64,000 bases of DNA from Aurantibacillus circumpalustris (lineage in GTDB: Bacteria; Bacteroidota; Bacteroidia; B-17B0; Aurantibacillaceae): the NCBI RefSeq assembly GCF_029625215.1, contig NZ_CP121197.1:3534001-3598000 (forward strand). Direction: 5' to 3'. The notes beneath the pieces were generated by a model. The model was not told where the DNA came from and made no database searches. It saw only the letters and a list, made by a program, of their open reading frames with translations. The first letter of the stretch is position 1; each line of letters opens with the position of its first letter. Shown one piece after another: positions 44,862 to 53,305 of the stretch. Made by a program: the position numbers and the translations under genes.

Positions 44862-45335
44862 TTAACAACATTTAGATCCCGGAGCGCAGCAGCTTTCTGC
44901 GGAACCTGCTAATTCCGACAAGGATACTTTTTTCTTATCCTCTGGAACACCACAATTATCTTTTGCTAAACAATCTGTATGTTTTGCAAGTAACACAAAA
45001 TCTTTTCCGTTAAATGCCAAGTCATATTTCCCAATGGTGTCTGACTGATATTCCACTTCGATTTCCAAATCAGGTATTCCTAAAACTTTTTCAGAAAGTT
45101 CAATGATCTTAATTAATTTCTGTGGTTTTAAACGATGGTCGTTATCATTAGCGTTCCACAATTGAAAATTTACCACTTTTTCGTTCCTGACTTTTCCACC
45201 GCAATCGATAAAATCCTTTGTAATGACACCTACCTCGGTTACGTGAAAATGTTCGGGAACCATTGTGCCATTTGGCAGTATAAAGTTTACACCTAACGCA
45301 GTGCCTAAGTGATTTTTAATTTCTGATAGCTTCAT
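44862..45335 (-). CDS. DUF6428 family protein with Cys-rich tail
   Basis: A 157-aa cytoplasmic protein, second gene of the ars operon. The core (LNFILPNGT-like N-terminus, PEHFHVTEVGVITKDFIDCGG, FQLWNANDNDHRLKPQKL) matches DUF6428, a family common in Bacteroidota arsenic operons. The C-terminus ends SCCAPGSKCC, a cluster of four cysteines well suited to bind arsenite or a metal. A chaperone-like role for arsenite is an inference. It follows arsR after 62 bases that include a second operator-like palindrome. Confidence 0.82.
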   Translation of the reverse strand: MKLSEIKNHLGTALGVNFILPNGTMVPEHFHVTEVGVITKDFIDCGGKVRNEKVVNFQLWNANDNDHRLKPQKLIKIIELSEKVLGIPDLEIEVEYQSDTIGKYDLAFNGKDFVLLAKHTDCLAKDNCGVPEDKKKVSLSELAGSAESCCAPGSKCC

Positions 45336-45364
45336 AATTATTTATTTTTTTAGTTTATTATTAA

Positions 45365-45380
45365 ATCGTTAAATACCGAT
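45365..45380. promoter_or_regulatory. second ArsR-operator-like palindrome (between arsR and DUF6428)
   Basis: ATCGTTAAATACCGAT is a 16-bp near-palindrome with 7-bp arms, one mismatch and a 2-base spacer. It matches the layout of the operator at 45746-45761. It lies in the 62-base gap after arsR, so it could give ArsR control over the rest of the operon. Confidence 0.45.
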
Positions 45381-45397
45381 ATATTTAGTCAATTTTT

Positions 45398-45727
45398 TTA
45401 GCAGCAACTATTTTTAGTGGTAAACGATTCGAAAAGGCCACTTAAATAAGTTTTGGCACTTGCCCATTCCTTCTCATCGATGCAATAGCAAACTTTTGCA
45501 CCATCAATATCACCTTTAATAAATCCTGCTTCTTTTAATTCTTTTAAATGCTGTGAAACTGTGCTTTGTGAAAGTGGTAGCTCTTCTACTATGTCTCCGC
45601 AAACACAAGCTTGCTTTTTAATTAAAAGTTGTAAAATAGCAACACGTGCGGGATGTCCTAACGCCTTTGCGTATTTGGCTATCTTATTATCTTTAATCGT
45701 AAACTCTTCTGTTTTTGTTGTTCCCAT
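45398..45727 (-). CDS. arsR: ArsR family arsenic-responsive repressor
   Basis: A 109-aa winged-helix repressor of the SmtB/ArsR family. It has VAILQLLIKKQACVCGDIVEELPLSQS-type helices, where CVCG is the ELCVCDL-like arsenite-sensing pair, followed by STVSQHLKELKEAGFIKG (recognition helix and wing). A terminal CC pair could also take part in metal binding. It would repress its own operon and be released by arsenite. A perfect palindrome lies directly upstream of its ATG. Downstream genes are typical ars functions. Confidence 0.94.
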   Translation of the reverse strand: MGTTKTEEFTIKDNKIAKYAKALGHPARVAILQLLIKKQACVCGDIVEELPLSQSTVSQHLKELKEAGFIKGDIDGAKVCYCIDEKEWASAKTYLSGLFESFTTKNSCC

Positions 45728-45745
45728 ACTTAAGCAAACTAATAT

Positions 45746-45761
45746 ATCGTAAAATTACGAT
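45746..45761. promoter_or_regulatory. ArsR operator-like perfect palindrome
   Basis: ATCGTAAAATTACGAT has perfect 7-bp arms and a 2-base centre, 18 bases upstream of the arsR ATG. A -7-like TTAGTTTG on the minus strand lies between it and the gene. The position is what is expected for autorepression by ArsR. Confidence 0.6.
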
Positions 45762-45820
45762 TAATTTATTCATTCAACAATTAATTTTGAAAATTTGGCT
45801 AAAAAAATCAACCATTGTGT

Positions 45821-47464
45821 TTACTCAAGCAATTTAGTCGTAATGAAAAAATTATCATCTGCTTTAAACAGCGCGTCCTGATAAGACATTGTCTGCCACT
45901 TATCTGTTGGTGTTAACCAAGATTCCTTCTCAGCAGTAATTATCTTTAAAGGCATATTAAATCCTTTCACACAATTTGTCCAGCGATAAAAAAGTTTGTC
46001 CTTTTTAATTCTGTACTCTAACGTTGGTATTTGTATTGTTCTTAAATACTGGTCAAATATTTTTTGTAAGTCAAGGTTTAAATAAGAAGCCATATAACTT
46101 TCAATTTGACTGCTAACGACTGTCTGATGTCTGAACTTAAGATTCATACTTCTAAACATTTCACGCCATAATGAATCGTTAGCGACAACCTGACGAATGC
46201 CATGTAACATATTCGCTCCTTTGTAATACAAATCAATTGATCCGCCAGCATTTACATTGTAGTCGCTAATTATGGGTTTATCGTTCGCTACAGCTTTGCG
46301 GGTTCCTATCACATATTCTGCCCCTGCTTTTTTACCAAACAAATATTCCGTATACAAATTTTCTGCATAAGCCGTAAAGCTTTCATGAATCCAGTTATCA
46401 GCCACATCCTTAGCTGAAATACTATTCCCAAACCACTCATGTCCCGATTCATGAACAATTATAAAATCCCATTTTAAGCCCCAACCGCTGAGAGAGAGAT
46501 CGCGACCCATATATCCATTTTGAAAATTATTTCCATAAGCTATAGCACTTTGGTGCTCCATTCCTAAAAAAGGAGCTTCAACCAATTTATAACCATCTTC
46601 GTAAAAAGGATAAGGTCCAAACCAATATTCAAAACAACGCAACATTGATTTCGCTTGTTGAAGTTGTTTTTTTGCCTTCGCATAATTGTCCTCGAGTGCC
46701 CAAAAAGAAAGATCCAATACGCCTTTTTCGCCAACGATTGTATCTATAACGACTGTGTATTTCCCAATATAAGGAATGATGTTATAATTATTTATTGGGT
46801 TAACGACTTTCCAAATATAGGTAGCAGTGCCATCGGCATTCATCAATGCCATAGCTAATCGTCCATTTGAAACTGTTATGAGCTCTTTAGGCGCTGTAAT
46901 TCTAATAGTACAACTATCAGGTTCATCATACATGTGATCTTTATTTGGAAACCACACTTGTGCTGCCATTCCTTGACAGGCAATAGAAATCCAGGGATTA
47001 CCTTTAGTATCTTTAGCCCAAATGACTCCGCCTTCCCACGGTGGCATTTTTGCTACTTTCGGTTTGCCATGAAAATAAGTAATGACACTCTGAATCTTAT
47101 CGACTTTTTGTTCTGTCGACAAATAAACGAAATGTGCATTCCCTTCTTTTTTTATTTCACATTTTTTTGAATTCATTACAATACTGTCCAAAATCATCGG
47201 CTGCATTAAATCCAGCTGCATAACGGTATCAGACTCAATTATCTTGTAAGTGATTTTATTCGAACCAATAATACTACTATCATTATAATTAAATTTAACA
47301 TCAAGATCATAATGTAAAACATTCCACCAAGAACGAGCCTTTGAATAAGTACCCTTCAAAGTATCAGTACGGGTGTATTTTGCGCCTTGAGCATTTGCGC
47401 TGAACGATATCATAATTCCAAATAAAATAAGGCAAATAGAAAGATAGGTCTTTAACATAGACAT
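45821..47464 (-). CDS. M1 family metallopeptidase (aminopeptidase N-like), secreted
   Basis: A 547-aa protein with a signal peptide (to about residue 25, ANAQG). An N-terminal M1 saddle domain is followed by a catalytic domain: GMEHQSA is the substrate-binding GxMEN-like motif near residue 300, and HESGHEWFGN near residue 340 followed 18 residues later by WIHESF gives the zinc site HExxH-x18-E. It should cleave N-terminal residues from peptides in the periplasm or outside. It lacks the long C-terminal helical domain of E. coli PepN, like other short Bacteroidota M1 enzymes. It stands alone. Confidence 0.92.
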   Translation of the reverse strand: MSMLKTYLSICLILFGIMISFSANAQGAKYTRTDTLKGTYSKARSWWNVLHYDLDVKFNYNDSSIIGSNKITYKIIESDTVMQLDLMQPMILDSIVMNSKKCEIKKEGNAHFVYLSTEQKVDKIQSVITYFHGKPKVAKMPPWEGGVIWAKDTKGNPWISIACQGMAAQVWFPNKDHMYDEPDSCTIRITAPKELITVSNGRLAMALMNADGTATYIWKVVNPINNYNIIPYIGKYTVVIDTIVGEKGVLDLSFWALEDNYAKAKKQLQQAKSMLRCFEYWFGPYPFYEDGYKLVEAPFLGMEHQSAIAYGNNFQNGYMGRDLSLSGWGLKWDFIIVHESGHEWFGNSISAKDVADNWIHESFTAYAENLYTEYLFGKKAGAEYVIGTRKAVANDKPIISDYNVNAGGSIDLYYKGANMLHGIRQVVANDSLWREMFRSMNLKFRHQTVVSSQIESYMASYLNLDLQKIFDQYLRTIQIPTLEYRIKKDKLFYRWTNCVKGFNMPLKIITAEKESWLTPTDKWQTMSYQDALFKADDNFFITTKLLE

Positions 47465-47976
47465 AAAAATACACTGAAAAATCAGAATTCTAAAAATTAT
47501 ACATCATCTGCTTATTTTCGAACCTAATATTATGGCATTTCATCTATAAAAAGGAGTCAAACTTATATTTATATATGAAACCTTGAGTGTTGGCGCTATT
47601 TTTATTAAAAATTTAGATAAGGTTATAAAGTTGTGCGTTTTGAGGCGAGGTTCGTTTCTCATACCTTTTAATCTTTTAATAAAAATAATACAGGAGCTTT
47701 GTAAGAAAATAACCAGAAAAGAAGTAGGCCGATGGTCTGTTTGTGTGTGGTAATAATGAATAGCTTTACGCTCTTCTTTTTCTGGTTTTCTTAAAACTAT
47801 TTTTCATTTTAAATAAGTGTTCATCTAACCCAAAAAAAGATAACCGTTTAAAAACTTAAACTTATTCAAAGGTTAAGGCCTACGTGAATTTGATTTGTTT
47901 TTAAATAGTAAAGCTTTTAAAATTAGGATGTTAATTGGTATCTTTTCAAAATTTAAGTTGAATACAAAATCTGGTC
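47465..47976. other. 512-bp gene-free stretch with a long imperfect inverted repeat
   Basis: No credible open frame was found here. The clearest structure is an inverted repeat: TAAGAAAATAACCAGAAAAG (47702-47721, then AAG) faces CTTCTTTTTCTGGTTTTCTTA (47773-47793), with about 50 bases between the arms. The rest is AT-rich and probably holds the promoter of the LytS gene and of the divergent M1 peptidase. An unannotated small RNA is possible but nothing in the sequence names it. Confidence 0.45.
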
Positions 47977-49044
47977 ATGCATAAAAACTCTTCGCTCTTA
48001 AAGCTCACACTCCACATTCTTACTTGGATTTTGCTATCTCTATTTCCCTTTTTTCTATCTCAAAGTGAAAGTGTATCTATTGATTACATGCGTTTAACAA
48101 AGTATGTTTGGCTTCCACTTTTGTTTTATGCTTTAATTTTTTATATAAATTACTTTATTCTTATTAATCATTTTTTACTTAAAAGAAGAACACTATTATT
48201 TATCATCAGCAATATTTTTCTTGTTTTACTTTTCACCTGGCTCCATTTTGAAATAAAAGATCTCCTAAATATGATTGCTGAAACTAAACCTCATTTAGCT
48301 TCGGGAAATATTATACCGAAAAAAAAGCCTCCCTTACAGTACTATATATACAAGGACTTTATCTCAATGATTATCCCCATGATTATTGCTTATACTGTTA
48401 AAACAAGTGAAAGATGGGCAAAAATCGAGTCGGAAAAAAAAGAAGAAGAAAAAAATCATCTTAAGTCTGAACTTCAAAATTTAAAATACCAATTGCAACC
48501 CCATTTTTTCTTTAACTCTTTGAACACTATCTATGCATTAATTGAAAAATCACCTTCCCTTGCCCAAGAAACCGTTCACAGTCTGGGTAAATTAATGCGT
48601 TACATGCTTTATGAAACAGAACAAGGTAAAGTAAATTTAAACGAAGAGCTTGAGTTTATGAAACAATACATTGAACTAATGAGACTTAGACTCTCTGATA
48701 AAACAAAAGTTAATGTAAATTTTCCAGCCATAGATCAAACATATGAGATTACCCCCCTACTCTTTATTTCGTTAATAGAAAACGCTTTTAAACATGGGGT
48801 TTCTGCAACACACAACTCTGAACTCTATTTCAGTCTTGCCGTGCACGAAAATAAAATACAATTTATTGCAGAAAACACTAATTTTCCGAAAAACGAAAAA
48901 GACAAAAGCGGATCTGGTATTGGTTTAGTTAATTTAAAAAAACGACTCGAACTTAGTTATCCAAATCACTATAGCTTCACAACTAAAATAGTTGGCTTAA
49001 CCTTTAGTGTACTGCTTGAAATCAATCTCAATCAAAAATCGTAA
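47977..49044 (+). CDS. LytS/YehU-type sensor histidine kinase
   Basis: A 355-aa inner-membrane kinase. Four hydrophobic segments fill residues about 10-140. After a short coiled coil comes the His_kinase domain, LKYQLQPHFFFNSLNTIYALIE, with phosphoacceptor His176. The ATP-binding part has LLFISLIENAFKHG (N box) and KSGSGIGLVNLKKRLEL (G box). It would phosphorylate the LytTR response regulator encoded 18 bases downstream. The signal is unknown. No periplasmic sensor domain is present, so sensing probably occurs within the membrane part. Confidence 0.94.
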   Translation: MHKNSSLLKLTLHILTWILLSLFPFFLSQSESVSIDYMRLTKYVWLPLLFYALIFYINYFILINHFLLKRRTLLFIISNIFLVLLFTWLHFEIKDLLNMIAETKPHLASGNIIPKKKPPLQYYIYKDFISMIIPMIIAYTVKTSERWAKIESEKKEEEKNHLKSELQNLKYQLQPHFFFNSLNTIYALIEKSPSLAQETVHSLGKLMRYMLYETEQGKVNLNEELEFMKQYIELMRLRLSDKTKVNVNFPAIDQTYEITPLLFISLIENAFKHGVSATHNSELYFSLAVHENKIQFIAENTNFPKNEKDKSGSGIGLVNLKKRLELSYPNHYSFTTKIVGLTFSVLLEINLNQKS

Positions 49045-49062
49045 TATATTAAGTTAAGAGTA

Positions 49063-49782
49063 ATGAAAAAATTAAAGTGCATAATTGTTGATGATGAACC
49101 TCTGGCGCTTGACCTTGTTGGAGGCTACATATTAAAAACTCCTTTTCTTGAATTAAAAGCCAAATGTTTAAATGCCTTTGAAGCCATTCAAATTTTAAAT
49201 TCTGAAAAAATTGATCTTGTTTTTCTCGACATACAAATGCCAGATATGAATGGTATCGATTTAAGCAAAACCATTTCTCTAGAAACTAAAATAGTTTTTA
49301 CTACTGCATTTAAAGATTACGCTATCGATGGTTTTAAGGTTAACGCAGTCGATTTTCTTTTAAAACCTTTTAATTATGTTGAGTTTTTAAACGCCGCTAA
49401 CAAAGCCCTAGTGCATTTAGCTGGCAAAGTGCTTAAATCAGATTCTATTGCGGAAAACCAATTCATGTTTGTAAAATCGGAGTACAAACAACTAAAAATA
49501 AATTTTTACGAAGTGTATTATTTTGAAGGTCTCAAAGACTACATAAAGATATGGTTAACCTCTCAACCAAAACCAATTCTTACACTCATGAGCTTAAAAA
49601 CACTTGAAGAAGAATTACCTGAAGATAGATTTATGCGTATTCACCGGTCGTTTATTATTGCACTCGATAAAATTCAAGCTGTAGAAAGAGGTCAGGTAAT
49701 TATTCACGATCAACGTATCACAGTTGCAGAGCAATACAAAAATAAATTTCAGCAATTTATAGAACACAAGTCCTTTAATTAG
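49063..49782 (+). CDS. LytTR family response regulator
   Basis: A 239-aa cytoplasmic regulator. The receiver domain has IIVDDEP (Asp10-Asp11), phosphoacceptor Asp56 in LVFLDIQMPDMNG, Thr in FTTAFKDYA and Lys in FLLKPF. The C-terminal LytTR DNA-binding domain is seen as FVKSEYKQLKINFYEVYYFEGLKDY-like strands and FMRIHRSFIIALDKIQ. It pairs with the LytS kinase upstream and is followed after 8 bases by an outer-membrane barrel gene, which may be a target. That link is inferred from order only. Confidence 0.94.
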   Translation: MKKLKCIIVDDEPLALDLVGGYILKTPFLELKAKCLNAFEAIQILNSEKIDLVFLDIQMPDMNGIDLSKTISLETKIVFTTAFKDYAIDGFKVNAVDFLLKPFNYVEFLNAANKALVHLAGKVLKSDSIAENQFMFVKSEYKQLKINFYEVYYFEGLKDYIKIWLTSQPKPILTLMSLKTLEEELPEDRFMRIHRSFIIALDKIQAVERGQVIIHDQRITVAEQYKNKFQQFIEHKSFN

Positions 49783-49790
49783 TCCATTTC

Positions 49791-52664
49791 ATGTTTAAAA
49801 TCAACTCGGTCAGCCTTTTACTACATATTCAATCCCTAGTTAAAAAAACATTTTTAGTAATTAGTTTACTGTTTATTCAAAGCTTGGATTCGCAAGTTAC
49901 AATAACGGGTGTTCTTTCAGACAAAACCGGCGAAAGCTTGCCTGGTGCAACAGTAAAGGTATTAAAACCAGATTCCTCTTTTATACAAGGCGTTTCATCT
50001 GATAATGAAGGTAAATTCTCTTTATCACTTTCAACCAATAGCAAATTTATTCTTGTTTTTTCTTACCTAAGTTACAGAGATAAATACCGTGTTATTGAAA
50101 CAAAAAATCAAGCACTAGATCTCGGTAAAATTTTATTACGCGAGGACGCAAAAACCCTTAATGAGGTAGAAATTAAAACCCTACAACAAAGAGGCGAACA
50201 AAAGGGTGACACTACTGCCTTTAATGCCGATGCTTTTAAAACCAATCCAGAAGCTACTGCGGAAGACCTTCTTAAAAAACTACCAGGGGTAACTTCTGAT
50301 AACTCTGGAGTAAAAGTAAATGGCGAAAGTGTGCAAAAAGTACTGGTAGATGGGAAACCTTTTTTTGGAGACGATCCAAATGCTGCTTTAAAAAATTTAC
50401 CCGCTGAGATAGTAGATAAAGTAGAAGTGTTTGATAAGATGAGTGATCAAGCACAGTTTAGCGGTTTTGACGATGGTAATCAACAAAAAACAATAAACAT
50501 TGTTACAAAAAAAGGTAAAAACATTGGGCAATTTGGTAAAGTTTATGGTGGATATGGTTCAGATGAAACTGGTACACCCAGATACAATGGTGGCGCTGCC
50601 TTAAACAGTTTTAATGCAACAAGAAGAATTTCACTGTTATTGCTTTCAAACAATATCAATCAACAAAACTTTACAATGTCCGACATCACAGGAGCTCTTG
50701 GAAACTCTGGTCAAAGTGGCGGTGGTAGAGGCAGAAATAGTGCAGCAAATAATTTATTAACCAGTCCACAAAATGGTAATTCTGCCACGCAGTCTGCGGG
50801 ATTAAACTACTCAGACGCTTGGGGCAAAAAAATAAATGTTTCAGGAAGTTATTTCTTTAACTATACCGATAACCGCAGTGAATCGAATACCACCCGAAGT
50901 TATTTTACAGACGACAACATTATTTACAAGGAAGAAACCAGTAATAAAAACATTAATCAAAACCACCGTGTTAATTTTAGGTTTGAATATAACATAGACT
51001 CCTCAAATAAACTCACCATTCTTCCAACATTAAACTTCCAAAACAATAATGCAACAAGTTCTCTGCTAGGTAACACCAGCCATTTAGACGGTGTTAAACT
51101 CAACAATGCTTTAACAAACTCTAAAAGTCTTAATTTAGGATATGATTTTTCAAACACCCTTTTATATCTGCATAAATTCAAGAAAAATGGAAGAACCTTT
51201 TCTTTAAACTTCGACACTAAACTTTCTGAAAGAGACAACACTGGCAGCTATTATTCTTTATATAGCGATACTGCAGAAACGTTGCGCGATCAAGAATACA
51301 AAACCTACAGCTACAATAAAAAAATATCACCAAAACTCTCGTATACTGAACCACTAAACAAAAACGCACAAATAGAAATAAACTATAACCCATCCTATAC
51401 AAAAGGAAAATCAGACAAATCTACAAACGATTACAACATAGATGAGTACACTTATTCTGATTTTAACACAACACTTTCGAATAAGTACATTAATATTTAT
51501 GAAACTCAACGAGGTGGTTTAAGCTACAAGTACCGAAAAGATAAACTAAGCTTGAGTTTTGGTGTAGATGCTCAACAATCAACCCTCTCTGGTGAACAAA
51601 CTTTTCCATATGAACTGGGAATTGATCAATCTTTTAAAAATATTTTACCAAACGCTCGCTTAAACTATAAATTCAGTAAAACAAAAAACCTGCGTGTATA
51701 TTACCGCAGCAGTACTGACATTCCAGAACTTTCGCAACTTCAAAATGTTATAGATATTTCAAATCCACTTCAGGTAAAATCGGGTAACGATCAATTAAAA
51801 CAAAGTTTTGATAACAGGTTAGGAATGCGTTTTGGAGGCTTTAATCCAACCACTTCACGAAATACTATGTTATTTATGAATATTAATTACAGTAATAATT
51901 ATATTAGTAACGCCTCCTATATTTTAAGATCCGATTCCATTATTCAGGGATACAATGTTGCAGCCGGAAGTCAATTAACAAAACCTATAAACGTAGATGG
52001 TTTTTATAACATAAGAATGTTTGGTGTGTATGGTTTCCCACTAAAATCGCTTAAAAGCAATGTAAACGTTAATGGTGGAGTCAATTACAATCATACTCCA
52101 ACAATTATAAATGATTTTAGAAACTACTCCAATAGTTATGCAACAAACGCAGGTGTTTTTCTTGGAAGTAACATAAGTGAAAAGCTTGATTTTTCAATCG
52201 GTTACAATGGAAATTATACAGTTGTAAAAAACACCACACAAATTAATTCTGATAATAGTTATTTCACACATACTGCAACATTTAAACTAAATTATATATT
52301 AAAGAACTTTGTGTTTAATACAGACATTAGTAACACGATATACAAAGGTTTAAGTCAAAGTTTTAACCAAGCGTATTATTTATGGAATGCTTACATCGGC
52401 TACAAATTCCTTAAAAATAAATCACTTGAAGCAAAAATTTCGGTATTTGATATTTTAAATCAAAATAGAAGTATTAGCAGAACTGTTACAGGCTCTTATA
52501 CGGAAGATAATTATACTTCTGTATTACGACGTTATGCTATGTTTACTTTAACCTACACCCTTAAGAATTTTAAAAGTGGTACTGCACCAAAAACCGACGA
52601 CGAAAATAATCCATTTCCTGGCGGACCTTCTCCTGGTTCTCATACTCGCCCACCTGATCATTAG
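49791..52664 (+). CDS. TonB-receptor-like outer-membrane beta-barrel protein (OMP_b-brl_3 type)
   Basis: A 957-aa outer-membrane protein with a signal segment, a CarboxypepD_reg-like domain (residues about 35-110, VTITGVLSDKTGESLPGATVKV) and a plug-like domain (AEDLLKKLPGVTSDNSGVKVNGE, KVLVDGKPFFGDDPNAALKNLP). The long barrel is rich in Asn/Tyr, and a Pro/Gly-rich tail ends the protein. It belongs to the TonB-receptor-like family that lacks the standard barrel signature and is often found beside LytS/LytTR pairs in Bacteroidota. It forms an apparent operon with them (8-base gap). Substrate unknown. Confidence 0.88.
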   Translation: MFKINSVSLLLHIQSLVKKTFLVISLLFIQSLDSQVTITGVLSDKTGESLPGATVKVLKPDSSFIQGVSSDNEGKFSLSLSTNSKFILVFSYLSYRDKYRVIETKNQALDLGKILLREDAKTLNEVEIKTLQQRGEQKGDTTAFNADAFKTNPEATAEDLLKKLPGVTSDNSGVKVNGESVQKVLVDGKPFFGDDPNAALKNLPAEIVDKVEVFDKMSDQAQFSGFDDGNQQKTINIVTKKGKNIGQFGKVYGGYGSDETGTPRYNGGAALNSFNATRRISLLLLSNNINQQNFTMSDITGALGNSGQSGGGRGRNSAANNLLTSPQNGNSATQSAGLNYSDAWGKKINVSGSYFFNYTDNRSESNTTRSYFTDDNIIYKEETSNKNINQNHRVNFRFEYNIDSSNKLTILPTLNFQNNNATSSLLGNTSHLDGVKLNNALTNSKSLNLGYDFSNTLLYLHKFKKNGRTFSLNFDTKLSERDNTGSYYSLYSDTAETLRDQEYKTYSYNKKISPKLSYTEPLNKNAQIEINYNPSYTKGKSDKSTNDYNIDEYTYSDFNTTLSNKYINIYETQRGGLSYKYRKDKLSLSFGVDAQQSTLSGEQTFPYELGIDQSFKNILPNARLNYKFSKTKNLRVYYRSSTDIPELSQLQNVIDISNPLQVKSGNDQLKQSFDNRLGMRFGGFNPTTSRNTMLFMNINYSNNYISNASYILRSDSIIQGYNVAAGSQLTKPINVDGFYNIRMFGVYGFPLKSLKSNVNVNGGVNYNHTPTIINDFRNYSNSYATNAGVFLGSNISEKLDFSIGYNGNYTVVKNTTQINSDNSYFTHTATFKLNYILKNFVFNTDISNTIYKGLSQSFNQAYYLWNAYIGYKFLKNKSLEAKISVFDILNQNRSISRTVTGSYTEDNYTSVLRRYAMFTLTYTLKNFKSGTAPKTDDENNPFPGGPSPGSHTRPPDH

Positions 52665-52806
52665 GCAGTACAGTTTTACCATATGAGAATCTTTCTTTAA
52701 ACTAGTTCTCCCGTTCCAGAACAAAAGTGTTACGTGCATTTGAAGCAGTAGATGCCATTGAAAAGAAAACAGTTCTTCTACTCGAACTAAGCCTAGTTTA
52801 GCATAT

Positions 52807-53214
52807 CTATCCTTGATTACCAGAATCTTTTACGAATAAACCCCATTCTGTATTTTCATAGGCTGGTTCCATTTTATGAATTTGTGAAGCCCAAATTTTG
52901 AAGAGTTCTCTGAATTTCTCCATTTCAGCTCTGAAAAGCCTGATGTACTCTGGATCAAAACATTTTGAGTGATTTAGCAAATGATTGGATAAACGCAAAT
53001 ATTCTGCATGCTCCCTCACTAGTGAAGCATTTTGCATACATTGAACATAAGATTCCGATACCAAACCAGAAGATAATTTTGCGCAAATAATAGTGGCAGA
53101 TTCAAGTAATGTTGGCGCATAACGCTCTTTCGCTTCTTCATCTGCAGTGTCCATTAGGGTATCTAAAATTTTTAAAATTTCATGTGCTTGAAGATATAAC
53201 GGATGTTTAGACAT
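52807..53214 (-). CDS. small all-helical protein of unknown function
   Basis: A 135-aa protein (ATG at 53214, MSKHPLYLQAHEILKI; the frame is open 14 codons further up but this ATG opens the helical domain). It is predicted as four to five helices: HEILKILDTLMDTADEEAKERY, TLLESATIICAKLSS, YVQCMQNASLVREHAEYLRLSN and EYIRLFRAEMEKFRELFKIWASQI. It resembles four-helix-bundle proteins (DUF-type, similar in style to the 23S rRNA intervening-sequence protein family) but I do not recognise a family. No signal peptide. It stands alone on the minus strand. Confidence 0.65.
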   Translation of the reverse strand: MSKHPLYLQAHEILKILDTLMDTADEEAKERYAPTLLESATIICAKLSSGLVSESYVQCMQNASLVREHAEYLRLSNHLLNHSKCFDPEYIRLFRAEMEKFRELFKIWASQIHKMEPAYENTEWGLFVKDSGNQG

Positions 53215-53256
53215 AGTTACAATTTTTAGTCTTTTACTTGCGAAATCACAAAACAA

Positions 53257-53290
53257 AAAAGGCTCTTCCTAGTTACAGAAAGAGCCTTTT
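53257..53290 (-). terminator. Rho-independent terminator of the 499-aa T9SS cargo gene
   Basis: AAAAGGCTCTT (53257-53267) pairs perfectly with AAGAGCCTTTT (53280-53290), with a 12-base loop. Read on the minus strand, the stem is followed by a run of Ts. It begins 16 bases after the stop of the gene at 53306, so it terminates that transcript. Confidence 0.8.
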
Positions 53291-53305
53291 TAATTATTAA
53301 ATAAA

